Made by a program: the position numbers and the translations under genes
In this document: piece after piece, positions 32,953-46,012 of the stretch
Layout of the letters: each line of letters opens with the position of its first letter
Numbering within the stretch: the first letter of the stretch is position 1
The notes under the pieces: model-generated
Told to the model about the DNA's origin: nothing
What the model saw: the letters and a program-made list of their open reading frames with translations, nothing else
Database searches by the model: none
Origin: Lantana camara
Taxonomy: Eukaryota > Streptophyta > Magnoliopsida > Lamiales > Verbenaceae
DNA: 64,000 bases
NCBI GenBank assembly: GCA_037501455.1
Contig: CM074858.1
Coordinates: 20,510,501-20,574,500, forward strand
Reading direction: 5' to 3'

Positions 32953-33287
32953 AAGAAAAGGGCCGATTAAGAAGAATTGGATCGGGAAGTAGCTCGGGAC
33001 CGGGATCAAAGAGGAATCGAGAGGACTCTCAACTGGGGCCGAAAGGAAAGAAGAAAGTGAAAGAACATCCATCCATGGAGCAACCACCGTGCGCTCATTG
33101 TAGGAGAAACTCTCATACTTATGAGAATTGTTGGAAGAGATTGGGGCAATGCTACGGATGTGGATCGCCGAAAAATAAGTTGGAAGGATGTGACCGGAAA
33201 AGGGCAAAGAGACTCCCGGTAGTAATTGCATCCATTGCACGAGCATCCATCCCACATTATATCTTTATCCCTACTCAGGTTGTGTGA
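32949..33287 (+). CDS. Small gag-like zinc-knuckle ORF 2
   Basis: 112 residues with a basic start (KEKGRLRRIGSGSS) and a second pair of knuckles: CAHCRRNSHTYENC is complete, while CYGCGSPKNKLEGC has Asn in place of the His ligand. The unit repeats the layout of ORF 1, so the two look like a tandem duplication of the knuckle region, now in different frames. May be expressed by re-initiation or be a decayed continuation of ORF 1. Confidence 0.4.
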   Translation: MKEKGRLRRIGSGSSSGPGSKRNREDSQLGPKGKKKVKEHPSMEQPPCAHCRRNSHTYENCWKRLGQCYGCGSPKNKLEGCDRKRAKRLPVVIASIARASIPHYIFIPTQVV

Positions 33288-35122
33288 TGTGTGATGTGTA
33301 TTGCTATTATTTGTTGTTTTCTTGTTTAATTGTTGACAAACTTGACGCATAGCATAAGCAAACCTAACCTGACATGCACGAGTTTAATGTTTTCATGATA
33401 GTCTGTGATTAAGAGAAGTCTTCCTTCGTGATGGTGAAAACCAAGGTAAGAAGAAAAGGTAACTCCAAAGGCTCGGCTAAGAATCTAACAAGGGAATAAG
33501 GACATAACAAAAAGGGGGAATATTGATACCATGTCACGCTAACCCAGTTCTTATCTACTTGATGTATCGGTTTGGAATTCGAGAAGGAAAACCTTTTCAA
33601 CGATGAATGATCAAGAGAGTATTGAGATGAGAAGTGGAATGGGGAACAAGTATTTAAACCCAATTCCTAAGAGCGGAAGCGATTGATTCACTATTTAACA
33701 CGAATACCAAGACCGAGTAGGTGGTGGTGCATTAAAGAGAGATCAATAGCTTATCCTTCCTTGAGTGTACAATTATCCGACGAAGGAGAGCCTTATTAGG
33801 AAAACTTAACTGGAATAATTGAAGAGAGATTGAAGGTCCTCTTCTTGACGAATCCAAAGTTATCACAGCGAGAGTCTCTCCCGTCAACGAGGAATTTATC
33901 ATGGATATTGCTAACAAATGAAAGAAATGGGAATTGATGAGGACTAGGAAGTTGTAAGTTTTAATTTTCCGACGGAGCAAGATGGTTGACCGTTATTCAT
34001 GAATACCGAAAAAAAAAAAGAGGTGAGGTAAAGTATGGGAACTCGGGGTAAACAATCCATGATGAGGTCAAAGGGAAATGGAAGAACTTTAGGGAATCAC
34101 GGATCGATGGAGATTATGAAGGTGTGAACCCTAGGGCATGATAGTTGATGATTCCGAGGAGTATCCTTTCACCGGACCACAAAATGCAAGAGAAAGAGGC
34201 CGAGGAGCCGAGACTTAAATTAGAAGAGGGTTAAGGAAATCCTAAAAGGAAGAGATCTTGAAACTTCAAAGTAAGCGGAGGTCGAGTTATAATATTTCTC
34301 GATCGAGTTTAGAGTGGTGTAAGATTTAAAGGGAGATGGAGGACTCCGGAGGAAAAAGAATTGAAACAATCCCTCATGATAATTAAGGGATTGCAGTAGA
34401 GAAAATTGCTCAGAGGTAAGTATCATTCATTAAAGATGGAGTGGGGAGAAGGAATGGGAACTATCAAGTTAAGGATTCGTTCAAGGAAACTAAGGTCGAG
34501 AAATCCGGGTCACGAGCTCTAAGGCATCAACCTTAACTCTTCAGTTCATCTCAATAATATGAAGGAATTCGAGAATGGTGAACGGTACACAAATCATTCA
34601 TGGCATGTGCATCATGCATCGTTAATTGTTATATATACTTGTTGTGTGTTTTACTTGTGCGTGTCTGTTGGTTGCATGCTTTGCTCGAGTGTGTGGTTTT
34701 CTTGGTAAGTTGAGGGTCATGTTGCAACGGTCTTCCGAAGCAAGCAAGCAGCGGTGATTTAACTCACTAGAAATGGGACTTCTTGAGTTAGAAGGTGCGA
34801 GTGGTGGAGGTTCGGTAACCACACCATTCGTATAAAACCGAGCTCTTGAGTGGTTAGAATGAATCAAGTGATGGGTATTAAATCAAACTTGGACCCTCCT
34901 ATCGTACGAAACGTTTTAGTTGCTCCTAGCCCAGATCAAGCGGTGAGAAATTACTCCATCAAGATTTCAAGAAGTGATAAAACCCCTTGTGCGTGAAGAC
35001 CTTATTCCTATCGTGAAACTTTCTGGACTGTTTTCCCTGTGCGGGGAACTTTTGCCTTGTATTTTCCCTAGCCGGGTACCCCTCCATCCAAGCTCCGTTT
35101 GACTTGATTTTTGGAAACGATC
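33288..35122 (+). other. Non-coding internal region of the non-autonomous element
   Basis: Purine-rich, stop-rich plus strand with no pol similarity that I can see. It contains GGTGAACGGTACA at 34577-34589. No stem-loop array of the H1-H3 type. Two weak palindromic words (TTCCCTGTGCGGGGAA near 35032 and TTCCCTAGCCGGGTACC near 35064) suggest that LTR text starts near 35020, although similarity to the 5' LTR begins only at 35123. Confidence 0.55.
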
Positions 35123-37236
35123 AACCTCTTTGAGTATAGAACATTCTTCAATTGGAATCACTAATCGTTTTATCTTGGTGTCGCCACTTCGCCTAAATTC
35201 TGTACTCGTTCAACTTAAAACCTCCGCAATTTTCAGCTCTCTTTGAATTAGAATGCAAGCGATATACTTCCAAAAAGGCCTATGTGTCTAGTTTCTTTTC
35301 CAAGAAACAAAACTTGATTCCCTTTTCTCAAACTCATGTTCTGCCCTTTTTCCTACAGCTTGTTCGTTTTGGTAGAACTATCAGCTTTGGCCTATTTTCA
35401 CTCGAAGCCCTATTTTCTGCTTTTATTCCGTTTTTCTCGTTAGTTTCCACCCCAATTATGATGCTAACATGTTAATATGTTGCAATATGTTGTGTTTCAT
35501 TAATAATTTTAAGTTTATGACTTCATTTGTTAGGTGTAATGTGACTTGAGTTCTTAACCGTTATATGAAATGTTTAACGCTTTCTTGCATCTCTTGCTTT
35601 TTCTTTGGACTTCAAGCATATGAATGCACATGCTATGCTATTTTATGCTATGTTATGAGTTTAATTAATAATTTATGAGTTTACTTCTTTAATTCCTTCT
35701 GTGATATTTGGTTATTTGCCCCGTTATGCCTAAGTGTGAATGTATAGGACGTGCATTGCATCCGTTTGCATTCTTATGAATCGTCGTGCATCTAATTGGT
35801 TCATGATCGAGTCCAAGTCATGAGTACGTGTTTATTTGTCTCAGATTTGAGTTCAGGAGGCGTCGGATCCACCATTTAGCTTCTTATTGGTCGTCAATGC
35901 TCTTCCGGGAGAACTTTCGGTAAAAGGTGAGGTTTAGGTTTGTTTTTTTATAGTTAATGCGACCTACAACCTTATGTGCTCATTTTCAAGCCTGCATGCG
36001 AATATACTATTATATTTATATAATATGTTTATGACCTTGTTAATTGATTACGGGTTTTGAAAACTACAAGTCTAAGCGTATGTGAGCTTATGTTTTGCAA
36101 CGAGGTTATGCTCCAAACCGTGTGTCTTCATGCTAGCTACGGATTAGGATGACAAGGAGAGGTACTTCTATAGCATATGCTAAGTTGCAAGTAAGGTATG
36201 CTCCGATGAGGTACGTAAGTTATGATTCTGATAAGTTCGGTATGTAGCGAGTTAAGATATGTCATGTAATGGACTGTATTTTGGGCCCCAAGATGTGGGT
36301 AAGGGAGACCCGGGACGACCATGGGTCGCCGGTTATGACCCCTGTGCACGTTCTCATTTGAAGTACTCACATGCGACTCGTGGAGGTTGAGGAGGCGTGG
36401 TGCTTTGAGCCCTTGGTGGATAACCGGGGAAGGCAGAACGTGGATTAGCTACCCCGTGTGTTTTTGGTAATGGTAATGTGTAGTAAGGGCTTGTTCCCTG
36501 AAATACAAGTCGTTAGGGTTGGATTGATTTATGAATTATGTTTTCTGCTTTAATATATATGTTATGAATTGGGGAGGTTGTGTAAGACCCGTACTCGCCG
36601 GGTATAAGAATTGGTTATGATATGTTGATTATGAAATGGGATAGGAGCTTTCCTTTATGTTATGATACGAATACGTTAAGTTTGTTATCTTTCGTTAAGT
36701 ATAAGTATAGGATTGCTTTGAAAATGACTTTAGTATGCCAAACCCTATCCCGATTCATAGTCTTTTGTTTATTACGTGCTTTGCTCTATATGTATACGTG
36801 TGTGGGTGTACGTTAGCCCCCTCACTTAGTCGATGGACTGACCCTCTCCTTTCAACATTTCAGTTTGCAGGTTTTGGTTTGTACTAGGCAGAGTCGTGAG
36901 TCGGTCGAGTTCTAGTCCCCTACTCGAGTTGCATTTTAATTTGTATTCGGTCACATTTACTAATGAATTATGCATGAATTCTTGCTTTGTATATCCGGGA
37001 CCGGCTTCTAGGGATAGTTGAAACCGTTTTCGTGGATTTATCTTCTTAATTTTGATGTATGCTTCCGCTTTCTTTGGTTTTTGCTCGCTCTGGTCTTGTC
37101 TTAGCTCCGCCTGGCTTAGCGAGTGCGTGTAGGTTCCCGTTCGCTTAGTCTTGGGCTCATGTATGGATTTCTATTTCATATGTGGGTTCGAGTCTAGGTG
37201 CGGGGGATGTGGTGGCTTGCCGCTCTGAGTGCAACA
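35123..37236 (+). mobile_element. 3' LTR of the non-autonomous gypsy element
   Basis: About 2.11 kb, colinear with 30021-32214, ending GAGTGCAACA. The hairpin at 36825-36841 reads TTAGTC/GACTGA. By eye the two LTRs differ at several percent of positions, so the insertion is older than the copia element at 44792. A copia LTR begins 2 bp later. Confidence 0.8.
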
Positions 37237-37237
37237 G

Positions 37238-39266
37238 TGAACATATTGGAAAACAAACAGATTTATGCAGCGGAAGTTTAAATTATTTTCCAAAAGCAGA
37301 TCTAAAAACTTGCAATGTTCGTATCGTATCGTAGGGTGTTTCAAGAAGCTCACGTTGGTTGAAGCTTTCTTGTGATGTCGTTACTGCCTAAGGAATACCC
37401 TTCAAGTGTAAAGTCCCTCGAACGGCCTTCGATTAGATCCCAAAGTAGGCAATCCTCCAAAGCGTATCCAAACCAGTATTAGAACACGATCAAACGAGTG
37501 AGAATGCTAGTTCTGTGGCTTGTGTTAGGCTAGGATTTTTACTTTGAAAACTTTTCTTTTATTTTTCTCAAAAACTTAACACTTCGTGAGTGTTTGTCTA
37601 AAGAATAAGAGAAACACCTCCACTAGGATAAATACTAGTGGGGTTCGAACCTACTACGGCTTCTCTATGCCTAGTGGACTTTGTTTTCTTGCTCATTAAT
37701 TAACTAATTAATTATTAATTTAATTGGAAGAATAAGTTCCCAACTTGGTCTCCAAGTATTGCAAGAATAATCTTCTCTCTCCTACAATGGGAAGTTTGAC
37801 TTTTCAACTTTCCTAAAGGTAAAAATCAATATTCAATAAATAATTTAATAACTAATTAATTATTTATTGGGTTAAGTTTATTTGAGAACAGTCTTAACAA
37901 TTAATTCATAATTAATTAAAAGACTAAAATTAAATAATTATAATTTAATTAATTAATTCTAGAAAAGAATTAACGTGTAATATAATTACACGTTTAGAGC
38001 CATGTACGTGCCACGTGTACGTGACACGTGGCAGCCACAGAGGCTACGTGACACGTGGCAGTCATGTGACTCTGACGCCTGGCAATGCCCAAGTGTTCCA
38101 GCCTCATTTTCGATCAACAATTTGATCCTTTGTTATTCATATTAACATCCTACCATAACCCTCGTATTCTAGAATTTGTGTGTTACCCTTTAGGTTCATT
38201 ATTCGATTAGCAGTGACAGTAATTAATTAATTCCCATAATTAATTAATCACTTCACTGATCACACTACCGTAATCTAGCAATGGGTGTGTGACCCCTAGC
38301 AGAATAACGAAATGAATCGGAGAACCTTTCAGCCAATGACAATTAGTGAATTACATCCTCCTACAATTCCATCTCTCAATCAAGAACTAAGGCATGGGAA
38401 TATTCTCAGAGGCTCAATATTCTTAATCCTTAAAGTTAAGTCCCTTTCCTATCCATTTAGATCTCAATCCAAGAAAAGCCTATTTTCTTGTTGTTTTGAT
38501 CTTTTATCCACCTTGGCCAAGGGTTTAATATTTAATGGACTACGGACAACTCAATCAGTAAGAGATCATTCTTGTTCTTAACAAGTGTAGGTCCTTTATC
38601 GATTCTACTAATTCTACATATGTCACTTGTGTAATCCCAACATAGGCCATGGTTTAGGTGTCTGTATGGCGCTTTTGAGCCTATATCAAAGATTATCGAG
38701 TTAGCTCATATGAGACATTACAGAATCTCAAGTCTAAGGATTATTAATCACGTCATTGACCTCTGAGATATTTCCTAATCTGGAAGTTTCTAGGAGACTT
38801 CCTTTCCCATTTAGGAATATTCTCACGTGGGACATCTCAGTGATGAAGTTCTTATAATAATCACCCTTATGTATTATGAACACATCAACGTATGCACTTA
38901 TCATTCCACGAAACTGAATGATCCTTCAAAAGGACATAATCACATAAACAAGTCTCAATCGAGTCAAGGTCGACACTCCCACTGTCTATCGGACTCATCG
39001 ACTTAGAGTAGTTTCTAATCCTCGCCCATGGAGTTAAGAATTTGTTTCATGTGTCGTTTCCATAAGGGCAAAGTTCTTAAAGGCCTCATCCTATTAGGGG
39101 AGTTCAAAACATGCAAAACACAGTCAACCCAAATAGACATAAATAAGCACATAAAGAAGTGATTGCCTATGAACAAAATCATTTCATTTATTATTCAAAG
39201 ATTGTTTGTGATTTTACAAGGAAATAGTAAAGCACAAATGCTGCTTTAAGGGTACTATTCCTAACA
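37238..39266 (-). mobile_element. 3' LTR of the minus-strand copia element
   Basis: On the minus strand it starts TGTTAGGAATAGTACCC right after the polypurine tract and ends ...CCAATATGTTCA at 37238, 2029 bp. It shares the LTR start and blocks such as GACAGTGGGAGTGTC with the plus-strand copia LTRs at 44792 and 52535, so the two are one family. Its partner LTR lies beyond the window. Confidence 0.85.
38003..38060 (-). promoter_or_regulatory. ACGTG (G-box/ABRE) cluster in copia LTR
   Basis: At least five ACGTG cores in under 60 bp, several within CACGTG palindromes (ccacgtgtacgtgacacgtgg in part). Such elements bind bZIP and bHLH factors and are common in stress-responsive plant promoters; function here is inferred. 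Confidence 0.5.
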
Positions 39267-39281
39267 ATCTCCCACTTGCCC
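39267..39281 (-). promoter_or_regulatory. Copia polypurine tract
   Basis: Minus strand GGGCAAGTGGGAGAT between the pol stop region and the LTR start. The identical sequence precedes the other copia 3' LTR at 52520. Confidence 0.85.
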
Positions 39282-39282
39282 A

Positions 39283-42200
39283 TCAATGCCATTCAGGCAC
39301 TAATCTAAGTCCCATCTTCTGAAGATGTCCTTCGAAAACCTGCTGACTAAGGGCTTTTGTAAGTGGATCTGCCACGTTCTCTATCGATCTGACCCTTTCA
39401 ATTTGCACATCTCCTCTCTTGATTATATCACGGATTAAGTGATACTTCTTCAAAATGTGCTTGGTCCTTTGGTGAGATCTTGGTTCTCTTGCTTGAGTAA
39501 CCGCCCCTGTGTTGTCACAAAACATTGTAACAGGTCTTTAATGCTAGGAACTACACCCATCTCGTGGATGAAGTTTCTTACCCAAACACCTTCCTTAGCA
39601 GCATCGTTTACAGCTAAGTATTCGGCCTCAGTGGTCAAATCTGCAGTGGTCGCTTGCTTGGAACTTTTCCAACTCATTGCTCCGCCATTCAGGCAGAATA
39701 TGTATCTTGACATGGATTTAAAGTCATCCATGTCCGATACAAAGCTTGTATCATAGTATCCTCTAATGACAAGATCTTGCTGGCCTCCATAAACCAAGAA
39801 CAAATCGTTAGTTCTTCTCAGGTACTTAAGGATGTTCTTTATAGCAGTCCAGTGACCTTCACCAGGGTCAGATTGGAATCGGCTAGTCACGCTGAGTGCA
39901 TACGCCACATCCGGTCGAGTACATATCGTTGGATACATTATGCTTCCTATTGCTGATACATATGGAATTTGGGACATCCTGGACTTTTCAAGTTCAGTCT
40001 TCGGACACAGCTTCTTCGAAAGAACTGTTCCCCGGACCCATTGGAAGTTTTCCATGTTTGGAATCTTCCATACTAAACCTCTTTAGTATTTTGTCTATGT
40101 AAACCGACTGTGATAATCCTAACAATCTCCTAGATCTATCCCTATAGATCTTTATCCCGAGAATGTAGGATACATCACCAAGATCCTTCATCTCAAATTA
40201 CTTGGATAACCAAGACTTTGTCACTTTCATGCCATCCTTCGCATTCCCAATGAGGAGGATGTCATCTACATAAAGTATCAAAAATTGAACCTTTCCAATT
40301 CTTTCTTGTACATGCAGGACTCATTCGGATTTTGAATAAAGGCAAACGATTTGACCGCTTCCTCAAATCGAATGTTCCAATTCCTAGATGTTTGTTTCAA
40401 TACATATATTTAATGTTGGGGCTTACAAACCTTTTGTTCGCTCCCATTGAATGTGAAACCCATGGGTTGCTCTATGTAAATGTCTTTGTCAATGTCTCCA
40501 ATGAGAAAGGCAGTTTTCACATCCATTTGCTATATTTTGTAGTCATAATACTCTCCAATGGCAAGCAATATCCTATTGTACTTTTACATTGCAACCGGGG
40601 AGAAGGTTTCATCAAAATCTACACCTGGTCTTTGAGTAAAACCCTTAGCAACTAATCTTGCTTTAAAGGCTTCCACGCTTCCATCTACTCCAAGCTTCCG
40701 CTTGTATATCCATTTGCACCCTATAGGCTTGATCCCATCAGGTGGATCAACCAAGGTCCAAACTTGATTAGAGTACATGGAATACATTTCGGATTTCATT
40801 ACTTCTTTCCACTGTTTAGACTCCGAATCTAACAGTGCCTCCTTATAAGTTAATGGCTCATTATCCATTTAAGATGTTTAGTGGAGAAAACCATACCATC
40901 TCTCTCGTTGTCTAGGAATGCATTCAGAACGTCTTATTTGAGGAGGATTTTAACGTGTATCACTCTCTTGGATTGGCTGAGGGTTAGTGCCCAAACTTGG
41001 TGTGGGACCTTGGTCTCGAACTTCTTCGAGTTCTGCGATCTTGCCTTTCTTTTCTTTAAGGAACGAGTCCTCAAGAAAAGTGGCGTTTCTTGACACAAAG
41101 ACCTTTTGTTCAAGAGGATCGTAGAAATAATATCCTATTGACTCTTTAGGATATCCTACGAAGTTATATAAGCTTGATCTAGCTTTAAGATTATCTCCCA
41201 CTGTCCTCTTCACGTAAGCATGACAACCCCAAATTCTTAAGTAAGAATATTTACGGATTTTACCAAACCATATTTCATATGGGGTTTTGGGTACAGATTT
41301 GGAGGGAACAAGATTCAGAATCTTAACTACTGATTCTAGGGCATAACCCAGAATGCAGGTGGCAATTCAGTGAAATTCATCATGGAACAAACCATATCAA
41401 GTAAGGTTTTGTTCCTTCTCTCCGAAACTCCATTTAATTGAGGAGTTCCCGGAGGAGTCCACTAAGAAATAATTCCATTATCTCTGAGATGACTAAGGAA
41501 TTTGTCACTTAGATATTCGCCATCTCGATCAGATCGAAGTACCTTAATCTTGTGACCGGTTTGGTTCTCAACCTCCTTTTGAAATTCCAAGAATTTTTCA
41601 AAGGCTTCGTATTTATACTTCATTAATTACACATAACCAAAACGACTAAATTTGTCTATGAAGGTTATGAAATACTGATGATTGTTTCTAGTACTTACAC
41701 TAAGTGGTCCATAAAAATCAGTATGGATTAAATCCAATACTTTAATGGCACGTTCCACTTTACCATTAAAGGGAATTTTAGCCATCTTTCCTTTAAGACA
41801 TGATTCACAATAAGTTAACTGTTTAAGTTCATTATCGTAGAATAGTCCTAAATTAGTTAACTTAGCAATCTTGTCTTTAGAAACATAGCCTAAACGTGCG
41901 TGGCATAAAGAAGCCGAGATCTTATCATCTCTTTTGCGTTTGTTTAATTGTTGTATAATCAAAATATTAGTGTCTTTAGTTGTATAAAGTCCATTAGATA
42001 ATGTACCAAGTAAAACGGAAGTTTTATTCTTCTTAAGATAAAAGTTTCCATTTCTAGAAAAAGTCCCAAAACCTTCACAATCAAGTATCAGAATGGAAAT
42101 GATATTACGAATAATAGAAGGTACATAAAGGACTTTGTTCAAAACTAAAGTAAAGACACCTAAATCTAATCTACAGGTCACAATGGCTTGAGCTTGAACA

Positions 42201-43174
42201 CTTGATCCATTCCCAATCTTGAAGACGCATTCTCCTTCTTCAAGCTGCCAAACCTCATTTAGCATACGTAGATCATTACAAATATGAGCTCCACAACCGG
42301 TATCAAGTACCCAAGAATTAGAATCAATAGATAGATTTACTTCAACAATAAACGCACCTTTCTTTAGAGTATCCCTGTACTCTTGGCAGTTCCTCTTCCA
42401 ATGCCCTTTCTTGCCACAATGGTCGCAAACGTCCTCTCTCTGATCTCTTTTCTTCTTGGCCTTTCTCTGTTTAACCCCTCCATTGGGTTTAAGAGATCCT
42501 TTCTTCTTGGGAACTTTCTTCTCTTTGCTTTTGGAAGGCCTAGAAGAGGAAATGACCATCATTACTTTGTGATCCTTCTTAATCGTGTCTTCAGTAGTCA
42601 CAGGTTGACTAATCAGCTCAGCCACAGTAGCATGAGGATGATTCATGTTGAAGTTTAGCACAAAAGGATTGAATCATGCTGGAAGCGATGCGAGCAACAA
42701 GTCCACAACGATTTCTTCACTTAGTGGCATTTCCATGGAGGTCAGTTTCTCGTTCAAAGAAAGAAACTTGAGACCGTGCTCATGGACACTTGTACCTTCT
42801 TTCATTCTGAGATGAAAGAGCTCCTTAGAGGTGTTGTACCTTAAAACAGGCTCTTTGGAGTGGTACACTTGCTCAAGATGGTCATAAATCTCCCAAGCAT
42901 TTTTCATTGACTCGTGTTGCCTTTGCATGTCCGGAGACATGTTGGCTAATAAGAGGCAAAGGGCTTGAAGATTGTCTTCAGACCATTTCGCCATCGCCTC
43001 TCTTTCGGCCCGAGTCGGAGCCTCGCCTTCAGCGACATGATCTCCCTTGAAGAGAACATATCTTCTTTTTTCAAAATCTAAAATGATCTTTAGATTCAGA
43101 AGCCAATCGGAATAATTGGGCCCCATCAACTTGTTTGATTCGAGGATGGATACTACAGGGTTTTTAGTTGCCAT
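39283..43174 (-). pseudogene. Ty1/copia gag-pol, disabled
   Basis: Starts MATKNPVVSILESNK at 43174. In order: gag; zinc knuckle CDHCGKKGHWKRNC (near 42400); protease site as DTGCGAH; GAG-pre-integrase; integrase with HTDFYGPLS, RSDRDGEYLS and NGVSERRN (the D, D and E regions); reverse transcriptase with KWIYKRKLG and an intact LYVDDILLIG near 40280; RNase H ending near 39283 with KALSQQVFEGHL. Lesions: an in-frame TGA at 42676-42674, a stop replacing Tyr at 41629-41627, a stop replacing the residue before WTPPGTPQ near 41460, and further stops and frame changes. Domain order (integrase before RT) defines copia. Only the first two lesions interrupt the first 1.7 kb. Confidence 0.9.
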
Positions 43175-43774
43175 TTCAATTGTAGAGAATCACAGAACTA
43201 CAACCTAAATGAAAAATAGAGAAATCATGAGCATGTTGAATAATAACGATTATACATATTATCAAGGTCTTTAGAAATATGTTCTCCCACTATTTTTAGA
43301 AGGTTTATAAATCCCTACAACCTAAGAAGAAACTTGTTTTCTCAATGGGTGCTAGGATCCCAAGCATTCTTAGTTTTGGACCCACGACTCGTGAGACATC
43401 CAAAGGTCTAAGAATCTTTAGGTAGGTACTAATTGCTGATTCCATCCCCATGGAATTCTTAGTAATATTTTGCATCACTAATCTTTCAATCATGGACCCA
43501 CGACTCGTGAGACATCCATATCTACTTTAGTGTTGAGCAGGACCTATTAATCATAAGATCTCAACCAAACTTTGTACGGAACGACCCACGACTCGTGAGA
43601 CATCGCTTATTCTAAAATGGTTAAGTAATATTAATTACATAAAGTGATTAATCAGGAAACTAGAATCAATAAGCTACACTAATTACCCCACGACTCGTGA
43701 GACAGCAATTAGTTTCACTTATTAAGTCCTAAATCGTATTGATGGAATGTTAGGGATTTTATTATTGTGATAAA
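43175..43774 (-). other. Copia untranslated leader (gag-proximal part)
   Basis: Sequence between gag and the solo-LTR insertion. It matches the plus copia leader at 48660-49280. It contains four copies of CCCACGACTCGTGAGACAT-type text (43381-43400, 43497-43516, 43585-43604, 43687-43706). The leader resumes at 56769. Confidence 0.75.
43381..43706 (-). repeat. Four CACGASTCGTG repeats in the copia leader
   Basis: Copies spaced about 90-115 bp, each centred on the 11 bp dyad CACGA-C-TCGTG. Everything between them is diverged in length and sequence. Confidence 0.8.
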
Positions 43775-43779
43775 ATACC
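43775..43779. repeat. Target site duplication ATACC
   Basis: ATACC before the solo LTR, repeated at 56764-56768 after its end. This proves that the two LTR halves belong together and that the copia leader on either side was once continuous. Confidence 0.85.
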
Positions 43780-44791
43780 TGGGACACCCCGGTCTTTCGG
43801 TAGTACAGGTACGACGTATGTGCGCATTTTAAATTCGTTAATTGTGCAATTAGATGTTTAATTAATGTTAATTATCTTTTCTTTAATTACTTGAATTTAT
43901 ACTTTAAATGTTTATGCTTCTTTCTTTTGTAATTTCTTCGTTTGAGTTTGTATGTGAATTCCGATTTTTTGTGCCATTTTATTATGCCTAAACTTTACAT
44001 TTTATGAACTGGTAAATATGCTCGTCTTATGATATCGGGTTATTTGTTGAGCTTTTGGAGTTTTATTTCGTTTGGAACCTATAAGGAGGCTAAAATGTTT
44101 TTAGCGCACCTTAGCTTCCGGTTTGTGTAACTTGACCTCGAGAATTCAGATTCAAATTCTTTCACATCCGTTGGACTTGTTTCGACGATTCAGGTTCAAT
44201 GGGCTCAGCTTTGTATAATTTTAAAGCCTTTTGATACTCTGGAATCTGACCGGAAACTCACTTCGCACCTATATGACCACCTTTCACTAAATTGCACTTT
44301 AGTCCCTCAATTTTCAACCTTTACACATAAAATCTTGGGCCCACATTCCACCAACACAATGCATAACCATCTCTCTCTATCCCATTCTCGGTATACACAA
44401 GCCAAACATAAGGAAAATCTGAAACTTTGGTGTTTCATCCCCATTTTTGCCACTTTATCCAATGGGGAAGATTTGAGCGCTTTTCTCCATTTTCTTCCAT
44501 CATCTCCAAGAGGTAAGAGTGTGTTTGATATGTACATGTATATGTGGTTTTTTTTAAGCTATTAATATCTTGTTTTGAGCCATGGTTGATGATTATATGA
44601 AGCATGAGTTGATTTTTAGGGTTTGATGATCTCTTGCAATTCTTAAAGTCTTACCTTGATTTGATGATATATGTATGATGTCTTATGTGTCTAGTATGAT
44701 TATATGAACCCCCTTTTGATTATGGTTGAGTTTGAGGAGTATGACCATTTATGAATTTCAAATTCTTGTAAGAGATTACTTGTGATATAGG
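43780..44791 (+). mobile_element. Gypsy-type solo LTR, part 1
   Basis: Starts TGGGACACCCCGG after the ATACC duplication. Interrupted by the copia element at 44792; continues at 54818-56763. Summed length about 2.96 kb. Confidence 0.8.
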
Positions 44792-45941
44792 TGTTAGGAA
44801 TAGTGCCCTAGAAAGCCGATTCGACGTAATCTGCTTTGGGACTTTTCTTGTATCATAGACAATCTTTGAATAATATACGATTGATCATAGGCAAACACTT
44901 CTTTATATGCCAATACGTGTTTTGAGTGTTTCCATTACGTGCGCATGTATGAGAACTCCCCTAATCCTGATGACTTTAGGACTCTACCATTTAGGTGAAA
45001 TGGTTCATGAAATGAGCCCTATATCGCATAAGTCATGATTAGAAAAATACTCCAAGCCGATGAGTCCTACAGACAGTGGGAGTGTCAACCTGACTCCTCT
45101 AAGGCTTGCTTGTGTGATCACGCCCTTAAGAAGGACCACCTTGTTTCATGGAGGTGTAAAATGTATAGTTGATACGTGCGTGATACATGAGGGTGCTTAC
45201 TTTAACAAGTAAGTTCACTGAGGTGCCCCGTGTGAGAAGATTCCTAAATGGGAAAGGAAGTTTCTATTTCAGGAAATGGAAACTTCCAGATTAGGAAATA
45301 TCTCACGAGTCATTGATGTGATTAATTGATCCTTAGACTTGAGGTTCCATGTTACTTTATGAGTTAACTCTGTAGTCTTTGGTATAAGCTTTAAAGGATG
45401 TCACCTTAGACAACTGATTCAAGGCTTATGCTGGGGCTGCACAAGTGACTCATGAAAGTGAATGAGAATCAAGAAAGGACCTACACTTGCATATGCAAGG
45501 TGATCTCTTATTGTGTAAGTCATTCATATGCCATATGGAGTCCTTGGCCAAGGCAGTAGATCAAGACATCAAGAAAAGGGTTTCTTGGATTGAGATCAAA
45601 TGGATATGAAATGCACTTAGCTTTAAGACCAGATTATTAGGGTTCTAATTATTCCCTTACCCTAGATCATGGTTGAGAGATAGTAAGTAGGAGGATTGTA
45701 TCTCACATGAATCAATGACTTAAAGGTTCTGTCGAATCCGAACATTCCAATTCAGCTAGGGGTTAAACACCTGTTGCTAGACTATGGTCGTTTAATCTGT
45801 GGACTGATTAATTAATTAGTGAATTAATTAATTAGGGTCACTGCTAATTGAATTGAGAACCTAGAGGGTCACACACAACAACTTGGTTACATGAGTTGAG
45901 GCTTGAAAATGATTAAACGAGTTAATCGGGCCTAGAGGGTT

Positions 45942-46012
45942 CCACACGTGTGAAATCACATGTGTGGGTCACCTGAGGAGCACGTGTCCTTAGGACACGT
46001 GCCTCACACATG
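45942..46012 (+). promoter_or_regulatory. ACGTG cluster with inverted repeat upstream of TATA
   Basis: CCACACGTGTG and CACATGTGTGG flank a 4 bp spacer. Further on, GCACGTGTCC and GGACACGTGC form a 10 bp inverted repeat with a 3 bp loop. The same block occurs in the 3' LTR at 53684-53756 with small changes. Confidence 0.5.

Noticed and set aside
31551..36816. Two similar 64-codon frames 5 kb apart (31551 and 36622)
   Set aside because: They lie at the same place in the two LTRs of one element and are copies of non-coding LTR.
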